Shown here: positions 1 through 11,109 of the stretch, piece by piece
Position numbering within the stretch: position 1 is the first letter of the stretch
How the letters are laid out: each line of letters begins with the position of its first letter
DNA from: Ligula intestinalis
Lineage: Eukaryota > Platyhelminthes > Cestoda > Diphyllobothriidea > Diphyllobothriidae
NCBI GenBank assembly: GCA_036362985.1
Contig: JAYGXS010000001.1
Coordinates: 72,182,652 to 72,246,651 of the forward strand
Length of the DNA: 64,000 nucleotides
Direction of reading: 5' to 3'
Translations under genes and position numbers: made by a program
Notes under the pieces: model-generated
What the model was told of the DNA's origin: nothing
Seen by the model: the letters and a program-made list of their open reading frames with translations, nothing else
Database searches by the model: none

Positions 1-663
1 ACCCGCAAGTCATACTGCGTTAAAAAAACGACTTATCTTAAAAAGAAGCTATATTTTGCTTTCTAAAATATTATGTCTTAGCTAAAATCGTCAAAACGAC
101 TGTAGAACAGATCAATTATCTAAGGCCTTGCATACGTGACACTTTTGTAGGAAAATAAGGTACAATAACCAAGTAAAAAGACGTAATAAAGATGCAACGT
201 ACTAATATTTTTGATTCACTTTTACTGCCTTAAACTGCTGTAATTCAGGAGAGCATAGATACAATTAAGTCATCAAAGGTCTATGCCATTGTAAACCCAA
301 ATTCCAACTTCTGTTGGCTTGTCCCAGCTTCTCTTGATTAAGGTCAGGACTGTTCGTAGAAATAAAAATAGCTCGCAGGTCGCAGACGGAAGAATAAGTT
401 TTGGTCTAAAAACTAGATTATTGAAGTGAGGTCAATTATAATTACACATTTTTAATCTGTGAACAGGGGTTTTATTAAAAAAGTAAATCCTCTTACAGTA
501 TGCGAGCCTGTGGATAATATATGCCTGGCCAAATAAAAAACGCTCTTTGATTAGTCTCCTACTTAAAATGACTCCATCATAGTTTTCTTCTGATGAAGAC
601 TGGATTTCTCTATCTTTTATCTAACTTACTACCGAAAGATCCTTAAAATAGCCCAAACGGACA
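1..663. other. AT-rich intergenic DNA, no gene seen
   Basis: No open frame, splice-bounded exon or recognisable repeat stands out. The composition matches the non-coding DNA elsewhere in the window. Confidence 0.5.
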
Positions 664-780
664 TGCAGTAAATTCCCTATCTCATGAAATGTCAATTGGA
701 ATTTTTAAATGTGTTTTCGATTCAAACATATTTATTACGTATGCTCGTAAGTATGACGATCGTATAGCCTAGGCTTAATA

Positions 781-1173
781 TACAGGGTGTCTCGAAAAAT
801 TTAAACACATTTGAAATAATTTTAAAATTGGTGTTTATAATAGTTTTATTATTTCGAAAATGTAACTATATTCACAAGTATAATTTTAGTCCTTTTTTAC
901 AGAATGTTCTAAAACTGATGTCCATTTTGATCAGTACACTGCTGACAAAATGAAGCAATGGAATCGCACACATCATTAAACACTTCCTCTGTTATTCGGG
1001 TGCATTCATATTCAATGGCTACCCTCAATTCAGCCATTGTTTCAACAGTCAAAATGCAGTAAAAACAATAGAATGATACTTGAAAAAATTTTTACATTTT
1101 TGAAATAAAAAATTGTAATAGACACCAAGTTTACAATTATTTAAAATGTGCATGCATTTTTTGACAACCTGTA
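781..1173 (-). mobile_element. Internally deleted Tc1/mariner-like element
   Basis: The copy begins TACAGGGTGTC and ends as the reverse complement TACAGGTTGTC. About 45 bp of each end match imperfectly, including a shared CACATTT..AAATAATT stretch, and both ends start with TA, the target favoured by this superfamily. It is about 393 bp and keeps only the 3' end of a transposase gene, so it could move only with transposase supplied elsewhere. Confidence 0.65.
909..1046 (-). pseudogene. C-terminal stub of a mariner/Tc-type transposase
   Basis: On the minus strand 45 codons run open to a TAG stop. The peptide contains ELRVAIEYEC, then ITEEVFNDVCDSI and a last segment QNGHQF. This matches the usual end of insect and flatworm mariner-like transposases, where a helix 'eLr.aI..ec..It.e.....' precedes a 'C....GghF' tail. 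The catalytic D residues and DNA-binding half are absent because the element is internally deleted. The inverted repeats at 781 and 1173 bracket it, which supports the call. Confidence 0.6.
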
Positions 1174-1177
1174 TTTT

Positions 1178-1922
1178 TGTCGTGTCATAATGCCGGCTTT
1201 TTAACGATCTTCTTTCTGATAGCTACTAAAAAGCATGTACTGTACAAATTTGCTACTGAAGAAGCATGCACTTTCATCCTCGATTTCGACAGCCTTTATA
1301 AATTCAAATATATTTTATGAAAAACGCAAACGCGAAAAATATTTCTTCTGCTCGTTTGGTAGCTAATTATGCCTTCTTTAAATGTTATGCTTGAAGAAGG
1401 GGTATCTTTCAGTTTTAAAAAATTCTAATTATGAGCTTTTTGCGATTGTGAAGTGTTCATTTATTATGCATCGTATAAGTCAATTTTTTAATGCTGCCTA
1501 AAATGTTTGCAGCATGTTCCACATCTGTTGTAATATTTTAAAAGAATTATGTGACTGCTTCCATAAATCGTAGGCGAAAACGTACTTTTCCTTGAGTAGG
1601 ATATACACAGCGGGCAGTACGTAAAACTTGAATGCAAATCAGTAGCTTTTTAAAAATATTTGGCAATTTAGAAACTCCTTTGAAACCGAAATATGCCCCT
1701 TCGTCAAGTATAATATTTAAAGAAGGCGTAATTTGCTACCAAATGAGACCAAGAAATATTTTTCTCGTTTACGTTTTCCATAAAATATATTTGAATTTAT
1801 GAAGGCAATCAAAATCAATGATGAAACTGCATGCTACTTCAGTTGCTAATTTTTACAGAACACGCTTTCTACTAGCTATCAGAAAAAAGGTCGTTAATAA
1901 AGCCGGCATATTGACGTGACCG
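1178..1922. repeat. Long imperfect inverted repeat (fold-back/MITE-like), arms about 260 bp
   Basis: The left arm (about 1178-1440) and right arm (about 1660-1922) are imperfect reverse complements sharing ATGCCGGCTTT, TTCTGATAGCTA, a CATGCA..TTTCATC stretch, AAATTCAAATATATTTTATG and GCCTTCTTTAAAT. A spacer of roughly 220 bp separates them. The ends carry GCCGGCATAT..GACGTGAC. It has no coding capacity. A transcript through it would form a very long hairpin. Confidence 0.7.
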
Positions 1923-2038
1923 AACTCTATTGATATAAGGCTCTACGATCGTCATTATTGCAAAACATGCGTATTTAATATGTTTGAAGCGACAAAGAAA
2001 TTTCAGAATTCCGGGTGACATTTCATGAAATAGGGAAT

Positions 2039-2293
2039 TTACTGTATAATGCTCTCTTTTTGGGTGTGACGAATAAAATCGTGATGCTGTTTAGTTGTGA
2101 GCCGCTTTCGACCACCATGCTTACATCTAGCTACTATTTTATGGTTAATACTTCTCGAAAATCTGGTCTGGATGATATCAAAAATATTAGCTATTGACCC
2201 ATGCGGCAGCCCTTTGGCTGCCAATTTTAATATGCGCTCGGAATCGACGTCGGGCAGGACGTACTTTGACACCGTTCTGGCACAACCTGACAC
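2039..2293 (-). pseudogene. Possible helix-turn-helix remnant of a Tc1-like transposase
   Basis: An 84-codon minus-strand frame contains RILKLAAKGLPHGSIANIFDI followed by a basic GGRKRLTTKQ segment. That resembles the N-terminal DNA-binding half and GRP-like hook of Tc1-type transposases. No catalytic half follows, and the frame runs into the right terminus of the outer inverted-repeat element. It could also be chance; I would not translate it as a gene. Confidence 0.25.
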
Positions 2294-2299
2294 GAAAAA

Positions 2300-3850
2300 G
2301 TGAAAGCATTTCGCGTATTTCGGTATATATTTATTTTAATGGTGCTTATTCTCGGTACGCTGAAACAAAATAATGTCATGTTAACTTATTACTGCATTTG
2401 TGGCAAAATATGTCGGAAATTTACAAAAAATTAGTTTTAAGATTGAAATTATACCCGCTTTTTCGAAAATAATGCGATTCCATACACTTACCTTCACCCG
2501 ATATTCATAAACTTAAGATCACAGTTTCCGGTTCCAGAAGGAATTTACTTAATTTTTTCTTACTGATCGTGATGTTCTTTTATACCACCAGGCAAAAGAA
2601 TGAAAGATTTTTTCTGTCATATTCAATACCATGAGAAATTTCTTCGATATCCGATCACATCTGATTTCGCCAATATTATGCGCGTTTCCCGCAAATAAAC
2701 TGAACTGAATAGACCGGTTTCTTTAATAAAAGGTGTTTTGAGCATCAAGCCCACTCAAGAGATCAACATAACTGGACGAGCTGTAGGCTAAATTACAAAC
2801 TCAAATTTTGATCATGACTGGCCTGGCTTCCGTGCACTTTCTTAAAGAGTAAATTTTGTCTTCTTGGCAAAACTTCAAGATTTCAGAACACTTTAGTGGA
2901 TTTAGGTTCCACCTTGTTTAGCTTAGTGGTCTCTTCACATCTCAGCAGAATGTACAACCCTTACGTTGGAGCTTTTTTAAATCTGACCTTAGGCCAAAAT
3001 TTTCCCAGTAAAACGAGGCTGTACTGTTTTCCTTGGTTTTGTGCTGTGACCACTTTTCCAAAAACTGTGAAGTCATCCCATTTTTATTTATTTCTAATGC
3101 TACTTATTAGAATTGTGTGCTGCGGGGTGGTAGTACCAATCATTCTTTTTAGCTAGTTTAATCCTTTTTTTGTGGTTTTCATTATTCTGCACGCTTGTTT
3201 TTGTTCCATACTTGCGTGTTGTTTTTTTCGCAATGCTTGCTTGCTTGTCTGATTCGTAATAGGAAAAGCCTTATCTGATATTTTCTATCATTGAAGCGCG
3301 TCTAGCTTCTGTCCTGTTCGTTTTAACAGCCATTCACGTTGAGACAGTAGACAGGACATGCGAGTAAGAACTCGTTTATTCTCGTTGGTAATGGAGGCTA
3401 CGCACTTGCTGCAAGGGTTTGCATTATTTAAAGAATCTTCTCCCTTTTTAATCTCCTGAAAAATTAATTTCTCTTCGCAGTATACATCAGTGTTTTTAAG
3501 GTCTGTAGGCGTAAACCGAAATTGTAAGTGTATATTTGGACTGAAAGCCGTCAACCACTGCGAAATATGCACTTGCTGCCAACAGAGAGACTTTAATAGT
3601 AAATATTGATGTTGTAACTTACCATACTGACAGCCTGTGTACTAGCTTAAAGGCCCAAACACGTGTTTCGCCGGTATTTTGCCGCTGCTTGACACCACTG
3701 CAAGGGGTCTGGCTCATCAGTGGGTCCCTCAGCTTTTCCTGTCTGCTGTCTGGTTGATATATCGGTTTTGAAAGTTCACCTTTTTAATTTCCTGATAAAT
3801 TAATTTCTGTTCGCAGTATACATCTGTGTATTTAGAGATTGCATAGCCAG
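2300..3850. other. Intergenic, no gene seen
   Basis: Short frames here lack codon bias, splice signals or recognisable motifs. Confidence 0.45.
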
Positions 3851-4060
3851 TAGAATTTAATGGATCCATGAATTTCGAGAGTGCTCACCAGCCGCTTCCT
3901 CTCGCTGCATGATAACATGAGTAACCTATGAGAAAATAGAGAATAGAATTCAAATGCCGAAAGATTCGGGGTTCAGATATTTTATCGCGTTCATCATCTC
4001 CCAAAGGTAAGGAAGATGAAGAGAGGGCGGGTTCATGGACCAAATTATATTTGAACTGAC

Positions 4061-4091
4061 GTTTCAAAAACCTTCTCGCTTTCGTCGTCAG
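4061..4091 (-). ncRNA. Hammerhead-ribozyme-like core, minus-strand arm
   Basis: Read on the minus strand: CTGACGA, a spacer, then GAAACGTC. This is the order of the conserved hammerhead nucleotides (CUGANGA, helix II, GAAAC), but helix II is poorly paired in this arm. Inferred to be part of the palindromic element; activity is doubtful. Confidence 0.25.
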
Positions 4092-4197
4092 AGTTAAGTG
4101 GTTGGCTGGCTAGTAGCCCTTGTTGGATCCGGATCAGAGTTTAGTTGTAGGTGAGTCTGGTGGTCTTGAGTCCACCAGACCCAACTACCACTAAACT

Positions 4198-4228
4198 CTG
4201 ACGATGGAAGCGAGAAGGGCTCCGAAAC
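4198..4228 (+). ncRNA. Hammerhead-ribozyme-like core, plus-strand arm
   Basis: CTGACGA at 4198-4204 is followed by GGAAGC...GCTCC, which can pair as helix II with one bulge, then GAAAC at 4224-4228 and GTC. Hammerhead motifs are established in flatworm satellites and in Penelope-like elements and retrozymes. Assignment here rests on motif order only. Confidence 0.35.
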
Positions 4229-5317
4229 GTCAATTCAAATATAATTTGGTCCATGAACCCGCCCCCTCTTCATCTTTCTTACCTTTGGTAGATGATGAAC
4301 ACGAAAGAGTAGAATTCGTACAGAAAAGGTCAGTGATGTCATAAAACCTGCGCACAAAGGCGAATCGCTAATGTAAGCATGTTGAAACACCGCGGAAAGT
4401 AAAGGTAAGGAAAAAAACATTCAATCGAAAAGGTGGGCAAGGAAATGTGAAAATATAATAGCTGTATGTTACCCTGGCAAAGTTAGCTTAACCACATGCT
4501 GCGACTCTTCAAGTAGGTCGGATGTTGACCGTCGTATGTAGGCTCTTTCCGAGTAGTGCAAGGTACGAGTTGTTCGTGCCCGAACAAGTGCTTGGAAAGA
4601 AGGTTTCGGGTCCACCAAATGCTCCATATCAAGCAAGTGTTCAGTACTGGATGAACAAAGAGTTTTGTTTTCCTGTTTTAATAACCAACTAGGCAAGTGC
4701 TTTTTAGCTCTAGCTGTCATATGCTTTCATACTATTTTCTTGCCTCCGCAAGTGCATATAAATTCGTAAAAACAATTTTGCGTGGCGTGCACTAACAAGG
4801 CATCCTTCGCACATGGAATAAGTAGGGGCGCTGTTGAATTGCAGAATATGACTTCTGTAGCAATGTATTCCTTTCGATGGTATTAAGTAGGCGTCTCTTG
4901 ATAGTATTTAAAATTTTGGCCTCAAAGGCCAAGGGTATGAAACCGAGCTTTCTCGGAACATATTGTCTCTTCATCTTAGGCCGTAAGGATTTGCTTTACA
5001 TGTCGATAAACTCTGCTGGATATCCCTGCCTAAGTAAAGTAAGATCAGCATGTTAAAACACCGTGAAAAGTAAAAGTGAAGGAAAAACTTTAAAGCTGAA
5101 AAATAGGCAAGGAAACCTTTTCTTCCTCACTTTTACTTTCCGCGGTGTTTTAAAATGCTTACGTTACTGATTAGCCTTCGTGAGCAGGTTTTATGACCTA
5201 TCAGACCTTTTCTGTACTAATTGTATTTTCTATTTTCTCACGTTTCTCACGTTATTATGCAGCAAGAGGAAGCAGCTGATGAGCACTCTCGAAATTTATG
5301 GATCCATTAAATTCTTT

Positions 5318-6750
5318 TGTTTATGCAAGCTTCAAGTTGGCATTTTCGTTAAGGCTAGGGTTACCCTTGAATCTGGGTTTTAAATAAGAATATGCTAATG
5401 CTTACCGTTTTGGGAATTTCGTGAAGGTTCTTTATATTACCATTAGCGAGGATTCCTATTTCGGTATTTTGTGGAGACTCTGTGTTTACTTTCCTTATTG
5501 TCAAATTCTGCATTTCTAGGCAGTCTGTGGAAAGCTTTTGTTTGCCTGTTTCTTCTTGAGCATCATTTGAGCCATCGCTGTGCTTGTCCCCAACATATAA
5601 TTAAATTTATCTTTTATATCCTCCTAGCCCACTTGTACTTCCGGGTCGTTCAAAAATTTTCTTCGAAAATGGGACTTGCTTTTCTTACCTCCTCTGTTTT
5701 GATTGAATCAAATGATTCCTTAGCTATTAAAAAACATGGCAGTTAATTCCAACAAGGATCAAAAATTGTAGTTGCCACAACTATTATGCATTTAACATCA
5801 AAAATGCTTCTTATTCGAGCTGCAATTTTAAAAATCAAACTTATCCTCGTAGATATTCCTAAAAACCTCCTAAAGTCTAGAGTCAAGGAAAAACGTTTTA
5901 TTTTCTGATTCCATAAGAATTTTTTCAGTGTATGGACTTCGCTAGGGATATTAACAGATAATCTAATATTTAACATTAATCGTATTTTGGAAACTATTCC
6001 TAACATGACCAGCCAAAAAAACATCTCGCCGACTTTCAGCCGTCGAATGCTGCTCGGTGAGGTTCAGCTTATCACTGATTCACATTGTTTCTCCTTGCGG
6101 TCTCCGACAAAAGTCTCAATTCTTTAAGATGAAGATGTAGTGTTCCTCAGCATTCATTTTATCTTGGGTGTTTGGTATTACGCAGGCACGCAAGTCATTT
6201 TAAGCCACAACTTGTGGCTATCGCATTTTATGGCTTGTCTTAAAAGGAAAAAGATACTCCTAACTTAATTATTTTTATCAAGATTTATTTCCCGTCATCG
6301 GAAGAAATCATCAAGCGAGGACTTTTTATTCAGTTTATTTGAACAAACCATGTAAGCATTTCGATTATCTAAAAAGTGGCCAACGTTTCTTTTACTTATT
6401 CCATTCATTAACGTAAGTCAGGCTGAGCAGGTCAGTAACCGTGCTAAGTTCACGAGGGTTTTTTCCGCCGACACTCGGTCTGCAGATTCCCTTTACCGCA
6501 CTTAAAGGAGATAATTTCGGAAATCTAGGTTTTTCTGCACTTCTTATCCCTTCAATTACTGCAATCTGCACTTGGTTTTATGCAACCTTTCTAAGAGCGC
6601 TCTTAAGCACCATCACTGCGAACACTCATCATCTTCCATCTGAAGCTGAGGCTTATGCAGTGGATGGCAGTTTACCTTTAGTTTGGACGTATTTTCATCC
6701 TACCCTTCTTCACCCCGTGAGCTTTATCTGTTTTTGCGCAATTTCAATAT
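5318..6750. other. Intergenic, no gene seen
   Basis: Frames at 5471-5746, 5743-6024 and 6441-6791 have no recognisable domain or exon borders, and I read them as chance. Confidence 0.4.
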
Positions 6751-6751
6751 T

Positions 6752-7292
6752 TCAGAAGGACAGTTGGCGAGCATACGTATACTTTCGATAAATTCTCTTC
6801 AGGCCATTACATTTATATGGAAGGGGAAGGTACAGGGTGACAAGCAATCAATTAATTATCGTTCTAATCAACTTAGTCTTGGGAGATGCATGCACAGTAA
6901 GTGAGTCCACTCTACAAGGTCTCACCAGATTACCCGAAGTCCCTGGGTCAACGGCTGCTGGCAACAGCGGAGGCCACGGCCATTCGCCTGATGAAGCCGG
7001 TGTTGTGCGCGCAGAAGAACCTTCTTCAGGTCCCAAGCCTAGCATGGCCAACGGCCGCAGAACTACCAGCATTTTCCACGCGTTCTTTCCCCTCTCCCTC
7101 TCCTCATTACCCTGTCACTACCCACTTTTTATCAACCCAAGCCCCCATCCCCAAGACTAAGTTGATTAGAACGATAATTAATTGATTGCTTGTCACCCCG
7201 TACCTTCCCCTTCCATAAAAATGTAATGGCCCGAAGAGAATTTATCGAAAGTATACGTATGCTTGCCAACTGTTCTTCTGAATTATCGAATG
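6752..7292. repeat. Near-perfect inverted repeat, ~140-bp arms, ~260-bp loop
   Basis: Arms 6752-6890 and 7150-7292 are reverse complements with only scattered mismatches. They share CATACGTATACTTTCGATAA, GGCCATTACATTT, GGAAGGGGAAGGTAC, GGTGACAAGCAATCAATTAA and CTAATCAACTTAGTCTTGGG. The high identity suggests a young fold-back/MITE insertion. The loop is GC-richer with no recognised coding content. Confidence 0.75.
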
Positions 7293-7299
7293 GGGATTT

Positions 7300-10200
7300 T
7301 CGCAATGTTAAAGCAGTCAAATTTCAATATTTTTTCCAATGTTACCAGTATGTCTTTTTTGGCCACTCACAAATCCCTTTTCTAAACATTTATGCCTTAT
7401 TTTATACCGCTGGCATTGGAATCCTGTTTTTTACTTCTACACGCTAGTATTTTGACTGTCTCATTAAGCGCTCCGTATTTCATCACTATATTTACTGAAA
7501 TGTTTTACATTTTGCGAAAAAATCCCACTAACGCAAATTCTGCCAAGATTTCGTCTCCAAAACTTTTATAACGTTGAAAAAAATTATTATGCTTGAACAA
7601 AAGGTGATTATCCCGCTGCGGCTGTGGTGAACATTAGCTCAAATAGTCATATCAAATTAACAAATGAGAACGTAAAATTTACTTTCGATTGAATTATTCC
7701 AATTTAGCGGACAATTTTCTGAGGGGATTAAAACGCAGCAGTTTCAGGACTGGAATATGTGCCAGAATGCACAGGCAGGGAAGTTGGAAGACTCTCGTAC
7801 CTGCGCAATGCGGCAGGCATCTATCGACAGAACACTCTTGCCTGGAATTTTAGCTGGCAACTGTGCTGTCATTATAGTTTTTTATGTAACCTTCGTATGT
7901 ACTGTTGACAGTTTCTGAATATTGCACGATTTTCCCGTTGCTACTAATTTATATCAGTCCGAACATTCACATCTTTCAGACTGAGCCTATAAAGCTTAAT
8001 TTGGGTTAATTGAATCCAAGTTATTAAATAATTTCTGAGGACCTTTAAGTAACTATTTCTAAAATTGTTATTTACTATCCTGGAAATAAGTATTTACCGA
8101 AAACTTTAATTTTATAAAGTGTTTCTGTTATAAATCGATGCAAAGCAGTGGAAGCTGACAAAAAAAATAAAATCCGAATACAAAAATCAGTACTTTGTCT
8201 TCTGCCCATGTGCAGTTAATACTCTATCGTAGGCAGACAACCAAGTTGTTCATAGTAGTTTGGTCAGTGAAATTTTTGGAGTACAAAATAAAGCTTTTGC
8301 GTTAAAAATATCTAGTGAATGTTCCTTTTGATAAATGCAGAAGAGTTTTTTCATATAATTAAATTCCGACCTGTTTGCGGAAATAAAAAGTTCGTAAGCC
8401 AAGATACTGTCTGCTGTTTAATAAGGAAGTTTATATTGCAAGCATTATTCGATTCACATCTCCCTAGCAGTTTGAACTTAAGCAGAGTCGTGTAAAATGT
8501 TAGTGCCCATTTGGGCGAAGGCGATTGCTGTTGTCGCCGAACATCTGCTTCACTATATTAATTAACGCCTCGCTGTTGATGACGTCCTTTGTCGACCAGG
8601 AGGCTTGCCGCTCTCTGTCATCTATGGCCATCCGACCCATTAACTGTCGACAGTTGTTGGAGATTTTAGTCGGCAAAGTGTGTTTTTAAAAAAATCCTTG
8701 CTAACCGTGCTAAGTGGAATCGCCTTTACAATCCCATATAATAAGAAGACCTCACCACAGACGTGACTCTTCTTCCAGAATGATGCCCTGTTTCTAGCAT
8801 ACTTTTTCAAAATATAAAATTCAGCCGTTCACTAATTCGTTTCCTACTTAGGAATGGCAAGATAATTCGCTTTTCCGGATGACGTTCAAATTCTTTCCTC
8901 CCTTTCCTACTTATGGTTAGAAGCCCATTGAAAAATGTTTCCAATGACGGATACGATTTTCAGTTTTCCTACGCGTAGGCCGTTTTGATTCACTCTGCTT
9001 AATTCTAGGCGCAGTTCACTAGTGAACACCCCGGCTAGCAGCTTCCATGTAACTCTTGCTACCCATTTTGGCCACCGCCGGAAATCGGCTGTGGATATGA
9101 CATGGAAAATTGTCAGTATGTGGTGCATATTCGTATAGGTTTGTTTACACGTTTTAGTTCTTAATGCAGTAGAACGGCATAACGGAAAACAAGTTTATTA
9201 CGGCCTGTTACGGCAAAATAAAACGCCATTAATGTGCAAAAAACATTTCTAGTGGTGAATTAGCCTCAAGCCTCTTGAAACTCGTGCGATTGCTCGTACT
9301 TGACACGACCTGATTTCAATGGACGCAAAAACCGATTTTCCTATTCGAAAATGGACTTAGTTGAAAATTTTCTTGTTTTAAATTAATTTCCCCTTACGCT
9401 GTAATGTGTAAAAAAGCGAGACTTTGGTCTACGATCTTCAGCAGAATGGGAAATTATTTGGCTATAGTAAAACGTCCAATGTTGCTTATGACCGTCCTGT
9501 GTTTTGCATAAGGTAGGTTTGACATGAACTCTTTTTGATCAAATTTTCTTTCGCGCTTCGAATCATTGCGACAAAATATTACAGCAAACCTACGTCCTTC
9601 TATTCAGTCAGTTTATGGGCACGGCATTTTATGCGCTACGGAAACGACTGAAGTCAAGTGGTTCTTCCGCTTTTTGCCTGCTCCGAGTAAAATAAAGCGG
9701 CCATCTTTTGCATTTTATGGCCTTGGAACGCTACTTGCATGCTAGTTTCCGCCTATGTGCTGTGTACTTTACTGCCTATAATCCAATCTACTCACATTAG
9801 ATGACTGCAATTGAACCCATTTTTGCCTGTTTTGTCCTTCTTTCTTTGTCCTGCAGGTTTGCGCCGCTTGTTTGTGTTTTTGGCCTCCCTGCGTGTTTTT
9901 TTCACGGCAGTGGACAAAGCGCGGCTGTATATGACCTCTTTAACGTGAGCAAAATTAAGCGACTTTTTAAAATGCGCAGGGTGGATCTTTTGGGGTCATT
10001 AACCTGTTCTTTGAACATCTGAATTTCTCTTTAAAATAACAAGTGGCGCTTTTTCGACCGAATCTTTTTCTCTAGCTGTTAAGCCCCGCTCCTGGTACTT
10101 CTAATTAACATGAATGCCGAACCAAAGAGCCTGTACGAGGAAGACAGAGAAAAGATCAGTCGGCCAGAAAGAGCGGGAGTGCGTTTACTCAGACAAGCAC

Positions 10201-10390
10201 TTAAAGCAAGTCAACACAAGTCTCTTTGAGGGTAAAAGGTACAACATATTTGGGTCAACGAACGACTGTAAGCTAGCTCCATCGAGCCAATCAGTTTCTG
10301 TTCTGGCTTGGCTACCAGAACGATTGGCTGTGACTCAGCAGCTGAATACAGTTTAAATTTTGGATTATTGATTGCCTGTATGCGTCGCCT
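7300..10390. other. 3.1 kb with no gene seen
   Basis: AT-rich DNA without an exon or repeat I can support. If the phosphatase gene starts upstream of 12212, part of this may be its intron. Confidence 0.4.
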
Positions 10391-10394
10391 CGTG

Positions 10395-11067
10395 TAGGTC
10401 GATCAATAGCCTGCTGTGAGTGCGGCTGCTTGCTGCATGCACCAACACCTCCCCTTCAAGTCTCGGTACCGCTTATGCCGTGGATTGACCTGTATACGCT
10501 GCGGTCTTCGACGAGCGTGGTTGGTCCGGCGTGTTGTGGGCGGTTTCAGGTCTACTGGTGTGGGACCAGGAACTGGTTCCGAAAACGGTACATCCGAAGG
10601 GACTGCAGGAGTCGGTTTGGGGTCTGGCTGGTCCGCTGGAATAGCAAAGCTGTCCAGCAGGATATCGAGAGGGAGTGAAACGCCCGATTCATGTCTGGTT
10701 GGATTGCTGCACTGCCGCCGTCGGATCTGATTGTTCTGACGAACCCAGGTGTCATCACCGACAGAGACGTCGAACAGCATGCTGCCTCTGTACGTTGTTA
10801 TCGTCCCCTCAATCCAGTCTGGAAACCCTGCTCAGTAGTCACGAGCAAAGGCCGATGTTCCGACGGAGAGTTTTCCACGAGAGACAGATGGAAGTGGCTG
10901 TGAAAAGGGCAGGTTAGTAGGCAGCAGCGTATGGAACTTCGAAGTTTTCAGCCCATTAAGGCTCCGGCGGGGGAGAAACCACCAGGAGACGCCGCGTTGG
11001 GGGTGGTCCTGTAGGCCGATCGATAGCCTGCTGTGGGTGCGGCTGCTTGCTTCATGCACCCAACACT
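10395..11067. repeat. 56-bp direct repeat pair flanking a pol fragment
   Basis: 10395-10450 and 11012-11067 share GATAGCCTGCTGTG, GTGCGGCTGCTTGCT and CATGCACC..CAACAC in the same orientation, with about six differences. They bracket the gypsy-like pol remnant, and may be pieces of a long terminal repeat or of a tandem unit. Confidence 0.55.
10403..10908 (-). pseudogene. C-terminal end of a gypsy-like Pol polyprotein (remnant)
   Basis: On the minus strand the frame reads FARDY, a TGA stop, AGFPDWIEGTITTYRGS, then MLFDVSVGDDTWVRQNNQIRR. This is the usual end of Ty3/gypsy Pol, where 'G.v.Y.V.vg...+.RH.nQLR' follows the integrase. A Pro-rich tail (PVPGPTPVDLKPP) and an Arg-rich end (TRRTNHARRRPQ) resemble the usual 'TRSGR' end. 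The in-frame stop within an otherwise continuous match marks it as dead. Nothing upstream of it (RT, integrase core) survives here, so it is a short fragment. Confidence 0.6.
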
Positions 11068-11091
11068 ATCCCACATGTAGATGTTAGGCAT

Positions 11092-11107
11092 TGTGTGTGT
11101 GTGTGTG
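11092..11107. repeat. (TG)n microsatellite
   Basis: Eight TG units in a row. Similar short TG/CA runs sit at both ends of the non-LTR element near 14.0 and 17.74 kb. Confidence 0.8.
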
Positions 11108-11109
11108 GC

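Larger units (their letters stand above)
664..2046. mobile_element. Outer inverted-repeat element of about 1.4 kb with ~30-bp termini
   Basis: The stretch at 664-694 (core TAAATTCCCTAT, then CATGAAATGTCA) recurs as its reverse complement at 2017-2046. Between them lie a deleted mariner copy (781-1173) and a separate long inverted repeat (1178-1922), so this looks like a nest of DNA transposons. No transposase of the outer element is seen inside it. The termini could also be a chance-surviving pair from a larger element, and boundaries are approximate. Confidence 0.45.
3952..4309. mobile_element. Palindromic 358-bp insertion with 8-bp target duplication
   Basis: TAGAATTC occurs at 3944-3951 and again at 4310-4317. 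The uninterrupted right arm of the surrounding element shows only one copy at the matching place, so this is a clean insertion with a visible empty-site equivalent. Inside, arms of about 110 bp (about 3985-4100 and 4195-4305) are reverse complements. They carry TTCATCATCT, AAGATGAAGAG, GCGGGTTCATGGACC and ACGTTTC...CTCGCTT..CGTCAGAG. The central part holds a smaller palindrome around TCTGGTGG/CCACCAGA. Confidence 0.7.
3855..5317. mobile_element. Fold-back DNA element with ~200-bp terminal inverted repeats, interrupted
   Basis: The left end from 3855 (TTTAATGGATCCATGAATTT, then GAGAGTGCTC) recurs reverse-complemented at about 5280-5317. The match continues inward through GAGAAAATAGA, the CAGAAAAGGTC stretch and the 'AAACACCG..AAAGTAAA..GTAAGGAAAA' block (about 4380-4420, mirrored at about 5115-5150). 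The left arm is broken by a 358-bp insertion at 3952-4309 while the right arm is not. A further copy of the inner block at about 5050-5090 makes a local hairpin at 5050-5160. No transposase is present. Confidence 0.6.
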
